64,000 nucleotides of DNA. Origin: Kuschelorhynchus macadamiae. Its lineage: Eukaryota; Arthropoda; Insecta; Coleoptera; Curculionidae. Location of the stretch: NCBI GenBank assembly GCA_030620095.1, contig JAUTXW010001351.1:1922001-1986000 (forward strand), written 5' to 3'. A model generated the notes under the pieces. The model had not been told where the DNA came from. It searched no databases and saw nothing but the letters and a program-made list of their open reading frames with translations. Shown piece by piece: positions 29,951 to 40,910 of this stretch. A program made the translations under genes and the position numbers. Every line of letters starts with the position of its first letter. The stretch's first letter is position 1.

Positions 29951-30466
29951 TAAAGATAGATTTAGACATTAACAAAATAGTTATTACAGAAATTCGCCAG
30001 TTCCTTGTTATTTAAAAATAAGTTGTCATTATTTTTTATGTTTAAGTTTTGTTTATTTTTATTAGGTTTTTGGTTAGTAGCTTCGTTTATTACTTCATAG
30101 ATTTTCTTAATATTATTCCCGCTATTTTCTATTTTGGTTTTGTAAAAGTCACACTTACATTTATTAATTAGTTTATTTAGACGGTTTCTGAAGTCCTTGT
30201 ATCGTTGTTCGTTTACTACCTTGTAATTCAGCCTAAACTGTTTTTTTTCATTTTTTCCCTTTGTTTAATTGATTTTACAATACCAGATGTTATCCAGGGT
30301 TTTATTTTTTTTACTTCTTTATACCTAACTATTTTGCTTTTTTCTGCATGTAGAAACGCGGCATTTATGATTTTTATAAAATTTTCAGTGGCAACCTCTA
30401 CGTTACTGCTAGTGGTGACTGTTTCCCAGTTTACAGAATTTAAAAAGTGACTTATTTTTTCATTAT

Positions 30467-31315
30467 TTATTTTTTAATATTCTTTGTAACAAATTTTTGT
30501 TCATTCTGTAGACCCTGAGCTGGTGCACTATAAACATGGAGGAAAACGGGATAGTGATCAGTAAGGTCAGAGTTTGGAATATAGGGAACCTGTTTAATTA
30601 CATTATATAATAATTTTTGTTTGGTAAATATGTGATCTATACAAGAGTTAGTAAGAAGAGTTACTCGTGTTGGGCCATTAATGACAGAACGAAATCCATG
30701 TAACAATAACATTGATAAATAATTATCGGTGTCTACGTTTTCTTTCGCCAATATATCTATGTTTATATCTCCCAAAAGTAGTTCAATACTATTTCCAGTG
30801 TGTTCTAAAAAATGCTTATTCAATCCAAAGAAAAAAAGATAAAGTTGTAGAAGGTGGTCTATAGATGCAAGTAATGCCATACTCAATATTGTTCATATTA
30901 AAGCTTAATCTACTAAAAGTTACTCCCGATTTAACATATTTAGTGTTTTCAAAATTTACAATATTTAATTTATTCCTAACATAGATAATGAGGTCATCAT
31001 TTTGATTATAATTGCCATGATTGTAATACATATTAAAGCCATTAAACAAGCCATCGACCACCTGCCATGTTTCACTCAATACAATAACATCATAGGATAA
31101 ATAATCATATGCTTGTAAAAAATAACTATTTGGTCAAAATTCTTATTAATACTGCGTATGTTAAAATGTATAATATTAAAAAGTTTTTTATTTGTCTTAA
31201 TACTTCTACTCACTGTTTCACAGTCCACACTCGCTTGATTTGATTGATTGTCCATCAGTTCGAGACTCTGAAGTACCTCCACCTCTTGTTGATTAGTAGC
31301 CATTGTTACGTTCAT
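30467..31315 (-). pseudogene. LINE endonuclease (APE-type) domain
   Basis: Pieces in order: IIHFNIRSINKNFDQ, LSETW, YVRNKLNIVNFE, GITCIYRPPSTT, LLLGDINIDIL, NSCIDHIF and DLTDHYPVFLHV. These are the conserved APE endonuclease blocks (SLN/NIRS, SETW, GDxNxD, IDHI and the DH near the end). At least two frame changes lie between 31080 and 30816. It nicks target DNA in target-primed reverse transcription; here it is inactive. Confidence 0.8.
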
Positions 31316-31560
31316 AGTCTATTTTATTTCGAAGTATTTTTAATAGATATTCATAGCATGGACAGTCACAGTCACTTGCTCCGTGGTTTATCAATGTAAT
31401 CCAGATTATATTTTGTGTTGGCTTTTACACAGTTAGCACATTTTTTTTTTTGGTTTTTTGGACATTCCTTAACAGAGTTTTCACCCTCACAATATTCACA
31501 TGTTTAACTTGTTCGAGCAACCATCGTTTTTGTGGTAGAAAGCCTGACAGTTGAAACACC

Positions 31561-32160
31561 GTTGGATACCGATGTCCTCATAAATTGGATAACTTTCCCA
31601 ATTTATGAAATTTTTTTTTTCTGCTCATAAATTTACTGAATAATATTGGTGAACAGTCTCCGAAAATAGTGTTAATGTATAGCTTAGTTATGAAAAAGCC
31701 AAAACATTTCTTTATAATTCTACATGTTACAAATATCCTGGAGTTATTTTAAAAATATTGTAGATGGCTGTATGGTCTAATTTCTCTACTTTAATGACAT
31801 TTTTATTATTAAGTTAATTCAATATTTAAAAATGTTTTTCTATAAGGGTCGGCGCGCTGATAAGGTTTAGCAGGCTGAAAACTCTTGTGTATCTGAAAAG
31901 TTAAAGTACACTGCATAATTTAATTATGTTTTGCTTTAAAACTCTCGTAGGTACATTAGTCTACATATTCGGTAATAAAATTGTCTGTATTATTTAGTAT
32001 ATAGAGAGTTAGATACTTTCTGTTGAGATGCAAAAAAATAAATAATTTTTTTTTAATTCTAAACAAATAAAATGACATACGCAAGAACAAGTTAGCGATG
32101 TGACAAAATGTTTAAAAAATGGTTAAATAGCTTTATTCATCACAAATCTCTATATTTATC
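31561..32160. other. intergenic, no gene seen
   Basis: AT-rich; probably the decayed 5' part of the LINE at its left edge. Nothing else supported. Confidence 0.45.
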
Positions 32161-32199
32161 AACTAAACTGCAAGGGTCTTAAACCTTAAGAAATCAAGG

Positions 32200-32300
32200 T
32201 TCTTGGGATTAGACCGTGTCAAATTGGAATTACTATCCGACGTTTCGCCTTAGATTGCACAAGACATCTTCAGGGATCTTTACTCCACGAGATCTGAACA
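32200..32300 (-). ncRNA. Penelope-like terminal segment with hammerhead-ribozyme-like core
   Basis: On the minus strand CTGAAGA (plus 32267-32273), a 20-base spacer, then GAAACGTC (GAAAC at plus 32242-32246) followed by GG. CUGANGA plus GAAAC are the conserved cores of hammerhead ribozymes, and Penelope-like elements are known to carry such motifs in their terminal repeats. No Penelope coding sequence is seen, so this is a small remnant. Confidence 0.45.
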
Positions 32301-32379
32301 CTGAACACATTTAGACTTTACATTCTTCATACGAGAAGACATCTGTGCATATGTGCTCCCAAACAGAGACATCATTTTC

Positions 32380-33900
32380 TGGGCATGTTTTCGGATTTCA
32401 GGAAACGAGTTTTGATCCACATATTTTGAATAAAAATCAAGTTGATCCATTTAGAACTTGTCTTTCACTTCCGAATTACACTGCAAATCGATAACCTCCA
32501 ATTTTCTGGCATGTGTTCAATGGTTGCACTGGTCGGGCAAAGATGATGTAATTTTCATTATCTCTGAAGTCAGAAAACCTTGATAGGAACTCTTTTTTGA
32601 GTAAATCTAGTACTGCGACACATTTATCTACATCTGTACATTCGCAACTATTTTAATTTAGTTTAGGAAAGTGCGTAAACTCTTTGTTCAACAACTGATG
32701 GTTCCAAAAATCCAGTTTAAACTCAAATGCCTTCACAGTGTCAAGTAGGCTGTTGATGAGATTTTCTTTTTCTTGTAGTTTGGTGTTCAAGTCATTGAGG
32801 TGCAGCGTAATGTTCGCGAGAAATCCAAAGTCGCGCAGCCAGTTGGGGTCACTAAATTGAGGAACTAGTTTGTTTTTGGTTTCCATGAAGGAGGCGATTT
32901 CCTTCTTGAGTTCAAAAACGCGTTTAAACACTTTTTTTCTTCTCTTTTTTCTCAGCCAACGAACATCAGAAAAATGTGTCACATCACCATACTCGGCATT
33001 AATTTTGTGTAACAAATTCTAAAATTCTCTGTGCTTGAGGCTGCGTGATTTAATGAACTTCACAGTTTTTACGACCACTTTCATGACTTCATGAATATTT
33101 ATTTTGTTGATGAACGATATAATGGTAATGCATCAAAGGAAGATCTTGTGCTGTTTTTTCATCAAACCCACGAGCCCTTCATTTTTTCCTATCATGGATG
33201 GTGCACCGTCTGTTACAACTGCAGAAAGGTTTGGTAATTCTAAATAAATATAGTTAATTGAGCGGTATCGGTTAAATCTGTGGTTTCGTCGAGCGCAACA
33301 GTGAATTTTCAATTTTCTAACTCTTCGATTCTTCTGGCGACAGTAACACCAAACAAATTAACTTTAGAAAAAAGTTGTTTTTGATACGGGCACAATACTT
33401 CAGCGGCGGCCTCCATACTTTCCTTGATAAATTCACAATCAGTAAAAGGTTTTGATTTCGAAGCTATTTTTCGGATATAGTGTAGCTAACCTTCACGTTT
33501 GCTTCATTTTCAATGTTCTGCTTTTGAAAACTATCTTGCTATCGTTGAAGCTCACTTTTTAAAGCTCTAACTTTATTTTGCCGTAATTGTCCTTTGAATG
33601 TCTCAAACTTTATGGCATGCTTTGTATCGTAATATCTTTTAAAGTTGTATTCTTTCAAGGCTGAAAGGGATTCTTGACACACCAAACACCATATCATTAG
33701 AAACATTTAATAGACGTGCTCCGCCATCTAGTGGCCTTGTCGTAAGTCGTGGTTGCGAGTTCACAGAGTGGATCTCTTCTAACTAGGTGGGGCTAGCGTT
33801 CTCGGAGTGTCGTTCGCGAGCGCGGCGCGATACAATATTTTCTTTAGCCTCTGGGAGCCGCAAGAAATAAGAAGGCGGGCCGCGGGTTGAAAACCCTTGA
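32380..33900 (-). pseudogene. second hAT relic, ZBED5/GTF2IRD2-like
   Basis: The best open stretch, 33015-32653, reads INAEYGDVTHFSDVRWLRK, ELKKEIASFMETKNK, WLRDFGFLANITLHLNDLNT and LDFWNHQLLNKEFTHFP, the mid-C-terminal part of GTF2IRD2-like hAT transposases. Upstream (about 33330-33160) are a VALDET(T)D-like block and VTDGAPSMIGK with stops. The left-reading 5' end at about 33899 is CAAGGGTTTTCAACCCGCGG, a typical hAT terminal inverted repeat. Decayed. Confidence 0.78.
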
Positions 33901-36729
33901 ACTAAAGTATCAGACAACATAATTTAATTTACTTTAAATTAAAAAAACACATATAAAAACTAGAGTCATAAATATTAAAAAAAATTCAAACAGAACCTGC
34001 GCTACTGAACATAATAAAACGTTTAAAAAGCTACACCTGACCAAGTGAAAATGCATTAAAATCGGTCAAAAACTAGAAATTTGGATGTATTTTTTATATT
34101 ATTACCTTTATAAATTTTGCCACCTTCAATTTACTTTATAAGGTTTAGGTGAAGGCTTTTTACAGTTTTTTTTTCTTTCATTAGCAATATTTTAACGGTA
34201 AATAAAATCGGTTGCATTCTTATTTCGAAACAAATTTATCTAGTCATAATTTAGTATTATCATTGTATAGTAAGATTATACAATGGTATTATTAATGCTT
34301 TATTTAAGCTTAGTGTTTCGTGCGATGTAGAAACAAACTTCCTTTTTAAATATTCGACCTCTAGAGTTCCCCATATAACAGCATTCATTTTTAACAACAA
34401 AACCATCAGATTTCCCACATTTTCCAACGATTTTAAATTAAAACTTGCATGTCGAGGAAATTTTTCATTCAACGATATGTTTGCATGTCAACCGGTATGT
34501 AGACTGTTTAAAGATTTAAAATCTGCTCAAGCGATATGGGTTTCTGAAATGTGATTTAATATTATTGTAACCAAAACAAAAAAGAAAACGTGTGTACATA
34601 TCCACGTGCTTGACATTTTTGCGACGTATTTTATTGAAAGAAATCAAACTGATATATAATCGATATTGCCATAGATATGTACTAACTGAAAATCGCGATT
34701 ACATTAACTCGTACGCTTTGATTTGTTGTGAAGTCATGTAAGCATTGTGCAGCTTTTTGGTTTTGTAAATCAGCCTTTTTGTCTGTTTTAAAACAGGGCC
34801 GTACAGGGTGATCACACATCACGTCCACCGGCCTTAACTTCTACTTCATACTAAAGTAATGATATATTTAAACTTCATCAATTCTATTCTTTTGTCAGAA
34901 ACTCCCTCTTGGAAACACCAAGATTAAATAAATTATTCAAGAACACCCCCCCCCCCCAACGTAACCGTGCTGATGGCAGAAGGCCAAAGCGGAGTGGGCG
35001 CATATATGAAAGAATGCTCAGTAAATGAGATGAACATTTTGCTGAGCCAAACTACGTTGTTTTTAAATGAAATTTTATTGTTATTTGATTAAATAGACAT
35101 TTTACTACACCTGCCCTCAAAGAGACCTAACAATCAATTTTTCTTTAACGTATCTTAAAGGTAAATAAGCAAATTAAGATTGATAAAGTGGCAATGTTGC
35201 TCTGTGCCCAGCGACGCACCGAGGAAAGAATATTGGTAGGGAATAACACAATTTTGCCAATAGATTTTCAAAATTTTCAAAAAAAAGATCCCCGCTCTTG
35301 ACTTGAGGCAAGGAAAACAGTTTACACATAAGAAGCTGCATATTATATTATCACCAATAAGATGAGTTTTTACAACTTAATAAAATGTTGGTTGGGGGGG
35401 TAGCGTCCTTGCCGCCCATCCCCCCTTGTATGTCCGTCCCTGCGCATACCTCATTTGTTAGTTTAATTCATTCTTTCTGTTATTCGTTGTTGGTACTTTG
35501 TACAATTTTTTCAGAATTTTCATATCAATATCTAGTATTAAATTTGTTTTTCAATATACATTAATATTTTAAATTTATAATAATGTTATACATTTGCTAT
35601 ACGAATATATATCAATTGAAGATCGTTTCCATTCGAAACGTTGTGAAACCGAAATAATAAAGACAATGCAAGTCCGACATAACAAGTTTAGTGTCCGTTT
35701 TTGATTATTGTGAAATTTTTAACTTTCATGTATTTTTAATTCTCTCTATTCCAATTTTTTTCCTTAAAAATTTTGAGCAGATTTTTTTTATAGTTAGTAT
35801 TGTATTTTATTATTACAATTATAAGTGTATACATAACAATCAAAACGTACACCCGTTCTATACAAAATAATAATAATTAATAATTAAAGATTTTTTTCAA
35901 AAGAATTAACGTTTTTATAAACCATGTAAGAATGAATACCTTCATATAATGTCCTATAAATCTTTAAGTTCATTCGGAATATTTTAAATCACGTTTGTAC
36001 CATTTCATTGCCAATGATATTTTTTTTATAACTGAAGTAAAATTAGATTTTGTTCGCTTGTACTGCATACCAAAATTTTATTTCACTTTATCACGTAACA
36101 CTGAACTATATTTTTGTGTTCCTGATAATCAAAAATAATTGCCCCTATACAGCTTGCGCCATGAGACATTTTTTATATACCAATTAAACCAGCTCAAGCA
36201 AATAGATTTATAAGCATATTTTTTTATTTCTCGATAATTTTGTGCTAGTAACGTTTAGCATTAGTCGAAATGTATTCTTAATTTTGAGATTCGACAATTG
36301 CTGGCGGTCCCGGCGGCCTAAATTCATTATCACGATACAGCTAAGTTTGCTTCTGTAATGCAGTAAATAACGTATGGTATACAACGCTCTAATAGGCCAC
36401 ACATTGTTTACTACGGTACAGGGGTGCATTCTGCTATGTCGCAGTAACTTTTTGTTTCATATTAGGTGTTAATATAATATATTTCCTACCACGGTGCAGT
36501 GAAACTTCTTTCTGTATCGCGGTAAGTAATGAAACTCGAATAACAGCCCAAAGATATTTACATTATTTACTATAGTTACCTCTTTTCTACCCTCTGAGAA
36601 TAATTTAGTTTCGAACATGCATTCAGACATATAAGTTTCGTTTCATAAATAGTTTCACGGATAATTAATGGTATAAAAAAATACTTGAAAATATTTTACC
36701 ATGATAACAATTTTGTAGCTCTTTCTCCA
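33901..36729. other. intergenic, no gene seen
   Basis: AT-rich. It contains a poly-C run at about 34946-34958, a G8 run near 35393, and a hammerhead-like core listed separately. The sequence around 34960-35130 (CTGATGGCAGAAGGCC ... CTGCCCTC) is similar in layout to 19305-19480, so both may be copies of one unnamed repeat. Confidence 0.5.
35616..35645 (+). ncRNA. degenerate hammerhead-like core (Penelope-type)
   Basis: TTGAAGA (35616-35622), 12-base spacer, GAAACGTTG (GAAAC 35635-35639). The first base of CUGANGA is changed, so it is probably inactive. The orientation is opposite to the core at 32.2 kb. Confidence 0.3.
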
Positions 36730-38410
36730 AATATTAACAGATAACCTCCTAACATATCGAAACAACATGTTTTTCCATTTCAATTTTGGTCATAAATTAA
36801 GGATCATATGAGAATAGAACCTAAATAAAACGTTTTAAATATCAGTCTGAAGAAACTGCTTATTTGATTGATCTCAAATTTTGCACAAAAATCAAGTTTG
36901 ATTCAACGATGGACTGGTAACATTTTGGTTCCAATTTCCAGTTTGGCCAAATAAAATTTTAAAAAAATCAATGTAAAAAAACAACTTATACAGCTGATTT
37001 TAAAATTTTACAAAAAATCAAATGTGATATAGGTAAAAACTGGTAAAATATTTGTATGAATTCAATATGGTGGAATAAAACGGCGGTCTATTAAAATGTT
37101 TGGAAGAACAGTATAAAAAAATTCAGTAAATTTCCTTTACCCGGAACTTCCCTCGTAATAAATATTTCCTTTTATTAGGATTAGTGAAAAGTATGATCTA
37201 ATTTATTTTTTTTATTTTATTTTAGTTTATCTCTTCAAACATTTTATTGGTCGCCATTTTGTTCCATCATATTGAATTCCTACCATTATTTTACCAGGTT
37301 ACCAATGCCACATTTTTAGGCATAATTTAAAATAAATTGAATAAGTAGTTTTTACATTGATACACATCGCCATTTTGTTAGGTCATGTTGAACTCGTACC
37401 AGTTTATACCCATATCACATTTAATTTTTCTGCATATTTTAAAGACAATTGAATAAGATTTTTTTACCCTGCTTTTTAACATTTTATTTTGCTGCCATTT
37501 TGATTCGCCCTCTTGAGTTCATACAACAACTTTACCATACAAAATTTGAAATTAATCTAATAAGTAATTTTTTCAGGCTAAATTTCTAAATGTTTTACTA
37601 GGCCGCTATTTTGTTTCGCCATTTTAAATTCGTGCTACATTTGCTAATTTTTTTTACTATCTTGGATTCATATCAAAATGTTACCAGTTCATTCCTATAT
37701 AACACTTGATTTTTGTGCAGAATTTGAGAGAATTGGATAATTAGTTTTTTTAATAATAATTTTTTAACGTTTTATTAGACCGCCATCTTGTTCCGACATA
37801 TTAGATTTTTGCCAAAATATTAGTCAAATGACCTTGAGAATTTTTTACCAAAGTTTCAAGTGAATGTGATAGTAGTTTTTAAGCTGACGCAAACTGACAG
37901 ACATATACCAATTTATCTCTATATCCCACTTAATTCTTGCCCAAACCAATGAAATTAATTTAATAAGTAGTATTTTCAAGCTGGTTTTTTAAATATTTTC
38001 TTAGGCCGCTATTTCGTTTTGCTATCTCGAAGTCATCTCAAAATGTTACCAGTTCATTCCTATGCAACGCTTAATTTGTGTGCAAAATTTGTGGTAAATT
38101 GGATAATTAGCTTTTTTAATATACAATAATAATTTTTTTGAAATTGATCCGCCATATTGGATTTTTACCAAAATATGACCAGATCATCCCCATAAAACCC
38201 TTAATTTTTGACTAAAATTTGCAGTCATTCTGGTAAGAAGTTTTTAAGCTAGACAGACAGATTGACAGACGGACCGACGGAGTTGATAAAACATATTTTC
38301 TGTTATCTAGGGACGATAATACGTGAAAATATGTTAAACCTGAGAGGGTGATTTTTCACGATTACAAAAATTTTATTTGGCTGCCATTTTGTTCGGCCAT
38401 CTTAAATTAG
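36730..38410 (-). repeat. dispersed repeat family array, host of the pogo element
   Basis: The same family as 25.6 kb but on the minus strand: CGCCATTTTGTTCC-type motifs at 37252, 37369, 37493, 37606 and 37788 and GCCATTTTGTTCGGCCATC at 38384, with the AGACAGACAGATTGACAGAC stretch at 38252. Motif spacing is 113-182 bp. The part from 36891 on is duplicated at 40911. Confidence 0.75.
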
Positions 38411-40298
38411 TAGGGTAGAGTGGGGGAATGACGGTCGGTTAAGCCAAATTGCAAATAAAACAAAAAATATTGCTTTCTTGTCACGTGTGAATAGTGCAGG
38501 AGGAAGCCATATCTATCCGCTAGACTGTGTTATATCTGTTTCATCAAAATAAAAAAACTGCAAAAAAAGACTAGACTCCTACCAATGAGATGTCCTTGAC
38601 TGGTATTTCCCCACTCTTCGGGTAATACCGGTCAGCCAAATTTCAATGCTTTTCCACTTAGGATGGCACTTTTTAAAAATAATAATACAATAATTTTAAT
38701 CGGAAAAGTATATTAGTGTAATAATGGAGGGAAAAAATGAAATCACAAGTTCTAACTTAAAAAACTAGGTACATGAACAGTAGTTCACTGGAACACTAAA
38801 AATAATTAAATCAAAAATAAAAAGACATGCAAAGTTTCACTTTCTAATACAAATATCGCATTTATAGTTTTCAGCCGTATCCCAACCACTACATAACTCA
38901 TGAATCCAACGGCCACAAACAATACACCGGTACCATAACTCGCCATCCCTCCCAAATTCCCCGCAAATTACACAGATTTCACTGTTTTCTTCGCACTCCA
39001 TATCATCCAGCTCATCATCCTGGCACAGAGTTTTTTCGTCTATATTTTCTTCATCTGATGAGTCGCTTTGCAATAATTTCTTCAAATTCTTCTTGAATCC
39101 CTTTTTCTTTTTGGATGTTTGTGGTTTCTTTCCTTTTTCTGCCATCTTTTTTTTCTCTAACTTTTCGTTTTTCTTCTTCTCCTGATCTTCTAATTGTGTT
39201 TTTAAAGGGCTCTCGGTTAATATTTGCGAATGTTGTTTAGTTCGACCAACCGATGGTCTTTTATTCGTAGAGCTGGTAGAAGGGCCTGGCAACAGATTGT
39301 AAAATTTTGAAGTAGGTATAGATCCCGGAATATTCATTGGTTTCTTGAAATCTTTGAAAGTGGGTGGTTCCGTTTCAGTGGGGTTACCTACATTGGGAAC
39401 AGGACGTGGTTTGGAAGAACTTATAATTGAAACACTATCAGAAGAGGCAGATGGGCCTGCATCTAAGCTTGATGTTGATGAGCCTGCATTGATTGAATCA
39501 TCCATAGAAGTGTCGAAATCATTAACCATCACTAATTTTTCTTCATCTGTCTGACTGGTGAAAGTATCTGCCGCTAGGAAGTCTTCATCGGTAAATATAT
39601 TGGGATTTATTGGGTGAATTCCAGTTGCTTGAAAGCCGGAAATTCCAACAGCCATCGTAGCAGTCCTGGAATAGGCTTTATTAAACAGTTCTGCCAAATC
39701 ATAGGGTGTTATTTTCAATAATGCCTTTGACTTTATGTAGAGATCACATTCTCTGCGGAAAGCAGCTTTTAGTGGCCCGTATAGGGTAACATCTAGGGGT
39801 TGCATTCTATGTGATGCATGTGGTGGAAGGGACAACATGCAGATCCCATTTTCTCTACACAAATTATATGTTTTTAATGTTATATGACTGCTATGATTAT
39901 CCAATATCAATAGACATGGGTTCGTTTTGCTGCATTTTGAATATGCTATGAAGTGCTCAATCCACTCGTAAAATAACTTTTCGTTTGACCAGCCATTGTG
40001 GGAACATTTATAGGCAGCACATGGAGGTCCACCTTTCGATAAAAGCGGGGACATCCTTTTCCGAGGGAAAATAAAAAGTGGAGGTACGTATGCGCCAGCT
40101 GCATTTATGCAGCAGATAACTGTAACTGTCTTGCCTCTCTCCCAGCTTGTTACAGAGCCAATACGTTTTTTCCCTTTGGTCGCCACATTGGTTCCAGGAT
40201 CTTGAACGGTCGATATGCCTGTCTCGTCGACATTATATATTTGGTTTGGCAAATATTGGATTTTAGACATAACAGTTTCCAAATTGGTGAAGAATTTT
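36891..40298. repeat. tandem segmental duplication, copy 1
   Basis: Near-identical (by eye well over 99%) to 40911-44347, with one net 29-bp difference near 37535 (copy 1 lacks a short piece). The shared segment includes both repeat array and transposase gene, so it is a segmental duplication and not two transpositions. Confidence 0.9.
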
Positions 40299-40910
40299 CC
40301 TACCTCGTCTCGATTAAAGGCGGTTATCCTATTAATACTGGTTGCTTCTGGCTTTCGAACACTTATTGTAGGATTTCTTCTCAAGAAAGCATAAAACCAG
40401 TCCTTTCCTGCCATTTTAGATGTATGGCTGAAGTTATGATTTATATTATTATTGGTTGCATATTCGTAAGCAATTCGTCGAACCTGTAGAGGGCTAACAC
40501 CATAAAAAATATCTGATAAATATTTTATACGGTCAGCTAGAACAGCTTCTTCCTCCAACGATAACGTACTTGGTCTTCCCATGTTCGGAGCAGAAATCTT
40601 ATTCTTGGATTTTCTTTCCTGTATTGTGCTAAAAGGAATGTGAAACTTTTGACTTGCTGATCGAATTGAATTTCCTTCTTCAATAAATTGCAATGCATTT
40701 TGGAGTTGCTCGGAGGTCCATTTAGCTTTGTTTCCTTTTTTAATATAATTTCTAGGCATCTGTAACAAATAAAACACATGGTTAATTAATCAATAAACAA
40801 AAAATAATAATATTTCAAATAATCATAAGAAAACCTGTAGGGTAATACCGGTCACGACCGGTATTACCCCAACTTTTTTGACCGGAATTTCCCGAAAGCA
40901 CGTTGGCAAT
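38413..40910 (-). mobile_element. pogo/Tigger-like DNA transposon, copy 1
   Basis: The left end is GGGTAGAGTGGGGGAAT (38413-38429), preceded by TA. The matching inverted end (GGGGAGAGTGGGGGAAT on the minus strand) lies only at 47979-47995, beyond the second copy. So copy 1 has a left end and the gene but loses its right end at the duplication joint (about 40910). The subterminal string GGTAATACCGGTCA at 38631 recurs as a palindrome near 40841-40868 (TAATACCGGTCACGACCGG). Confidence 0.75.
38837..40759 (-). CDS. pogo/Tigger-like transposase with C-terminal PHD-like finger, apparently intact
   Basis: About 640 residues from ATG 40759 (MPRNYIKKGNKAKW), preferred over the in-frame ATG at 40777 because pogo proteins begin this way. 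Psq-type HTH at residues about 10-55 (QLQNALQFIEEGNSIRSASQ), a CENP-B-like second HTH at about 65-135, then the DDE_1 nuclease: Asp178 (YNVDETGI), Asp287 (LLILDNHSSH) and Asp323 (MQPLDVTLYGPLK). The long Ser-rich, then Lys-rich linker ends in a Cys/His finger (CVICGEFGRDGELWYRC ... WIHELC ... CDIC). It cuts and pastes the element at TA sites. There are no stops, so the gene is young or selected. Confidence 0.9.
   Translation of the reverse strand: MPRNYIKKGNKAKWTSEQLQNALQFIEEGNSIRSASQKFHIPFSTIQERKSKNKISAPNMGRPSTLSLEEEAVLADRIKYLSDIFYGVSPLQVRRIAYEYATNNNINHNFSHTSKMAGKDWFYAFLRRNPTISVRKPEATSINRITAFNRDEVGKFFTNLETVMSKIQYLPNQIYNVDETGISTVQDPGTNVATKGKKRIGSVTSWERGKTVTVICCINAAGAYVPPLFIFPRKRMSPLLSKGGPPCAAYKCSHNGWSNEKLFYEWIEHFIAYSKCSKTNPCLLILDNHSSHITLKTYNLCRENGICMLSLPPHASHRMQPLDVTLYGPLKAAFRRECDLYIKSKALLKITPYDLAELFNKAYSRTATMAVGISGFQATGIHPINPNIFTDEDFLAADTFTSQTDEEKLVMVNDFDTSMDDSINAGSSTSSLDAGPSASSDSVSIISSSKPRPVPNVGNPTETEPPTFKDFKKPMNIPGSIPTSKFYNLLPGPSTSSTNKRPSVGRTKQHSQILTESPLKTQLEDQEKKKNEKLEKKKMAEKGKKPQTSKKKKGFKKNLKKLLQSDSSDEENIDEKTLCQDDELDDMECEENSEICVICGEFGRDGELWYRCIVCGRWIHELCSGWDTAENYKCDICIRK

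Larger units (their letters stand above)
28200..31560 (-). mobile_element. LINE, minus strand, with gag zinc knuckles, endonuclease and RT; decayed
   Basis: Reading leftward from 31560: CCHC knuckle (CFNCQAFYHKNDGC) of an ORF1/gag protein near 31540-31500, endonuclease at 31315-30467, reverse transcriptase at 29950-29032, and C-terminal region to about 28380. The 3' untranslated end is near 28200. Each part is broken by stops and frame changes. The motif order fits a Jockey-superfamily (Daphne/CR1-like) LINE. Confidence 0.8.

Noticed and set aside
39345..39554. Plus-strand frame within the pogo transposase (and its twin at 43394)
   Set aside because: Shadow of the minus-strand transposase; duplicated only because the gene is duplicated.
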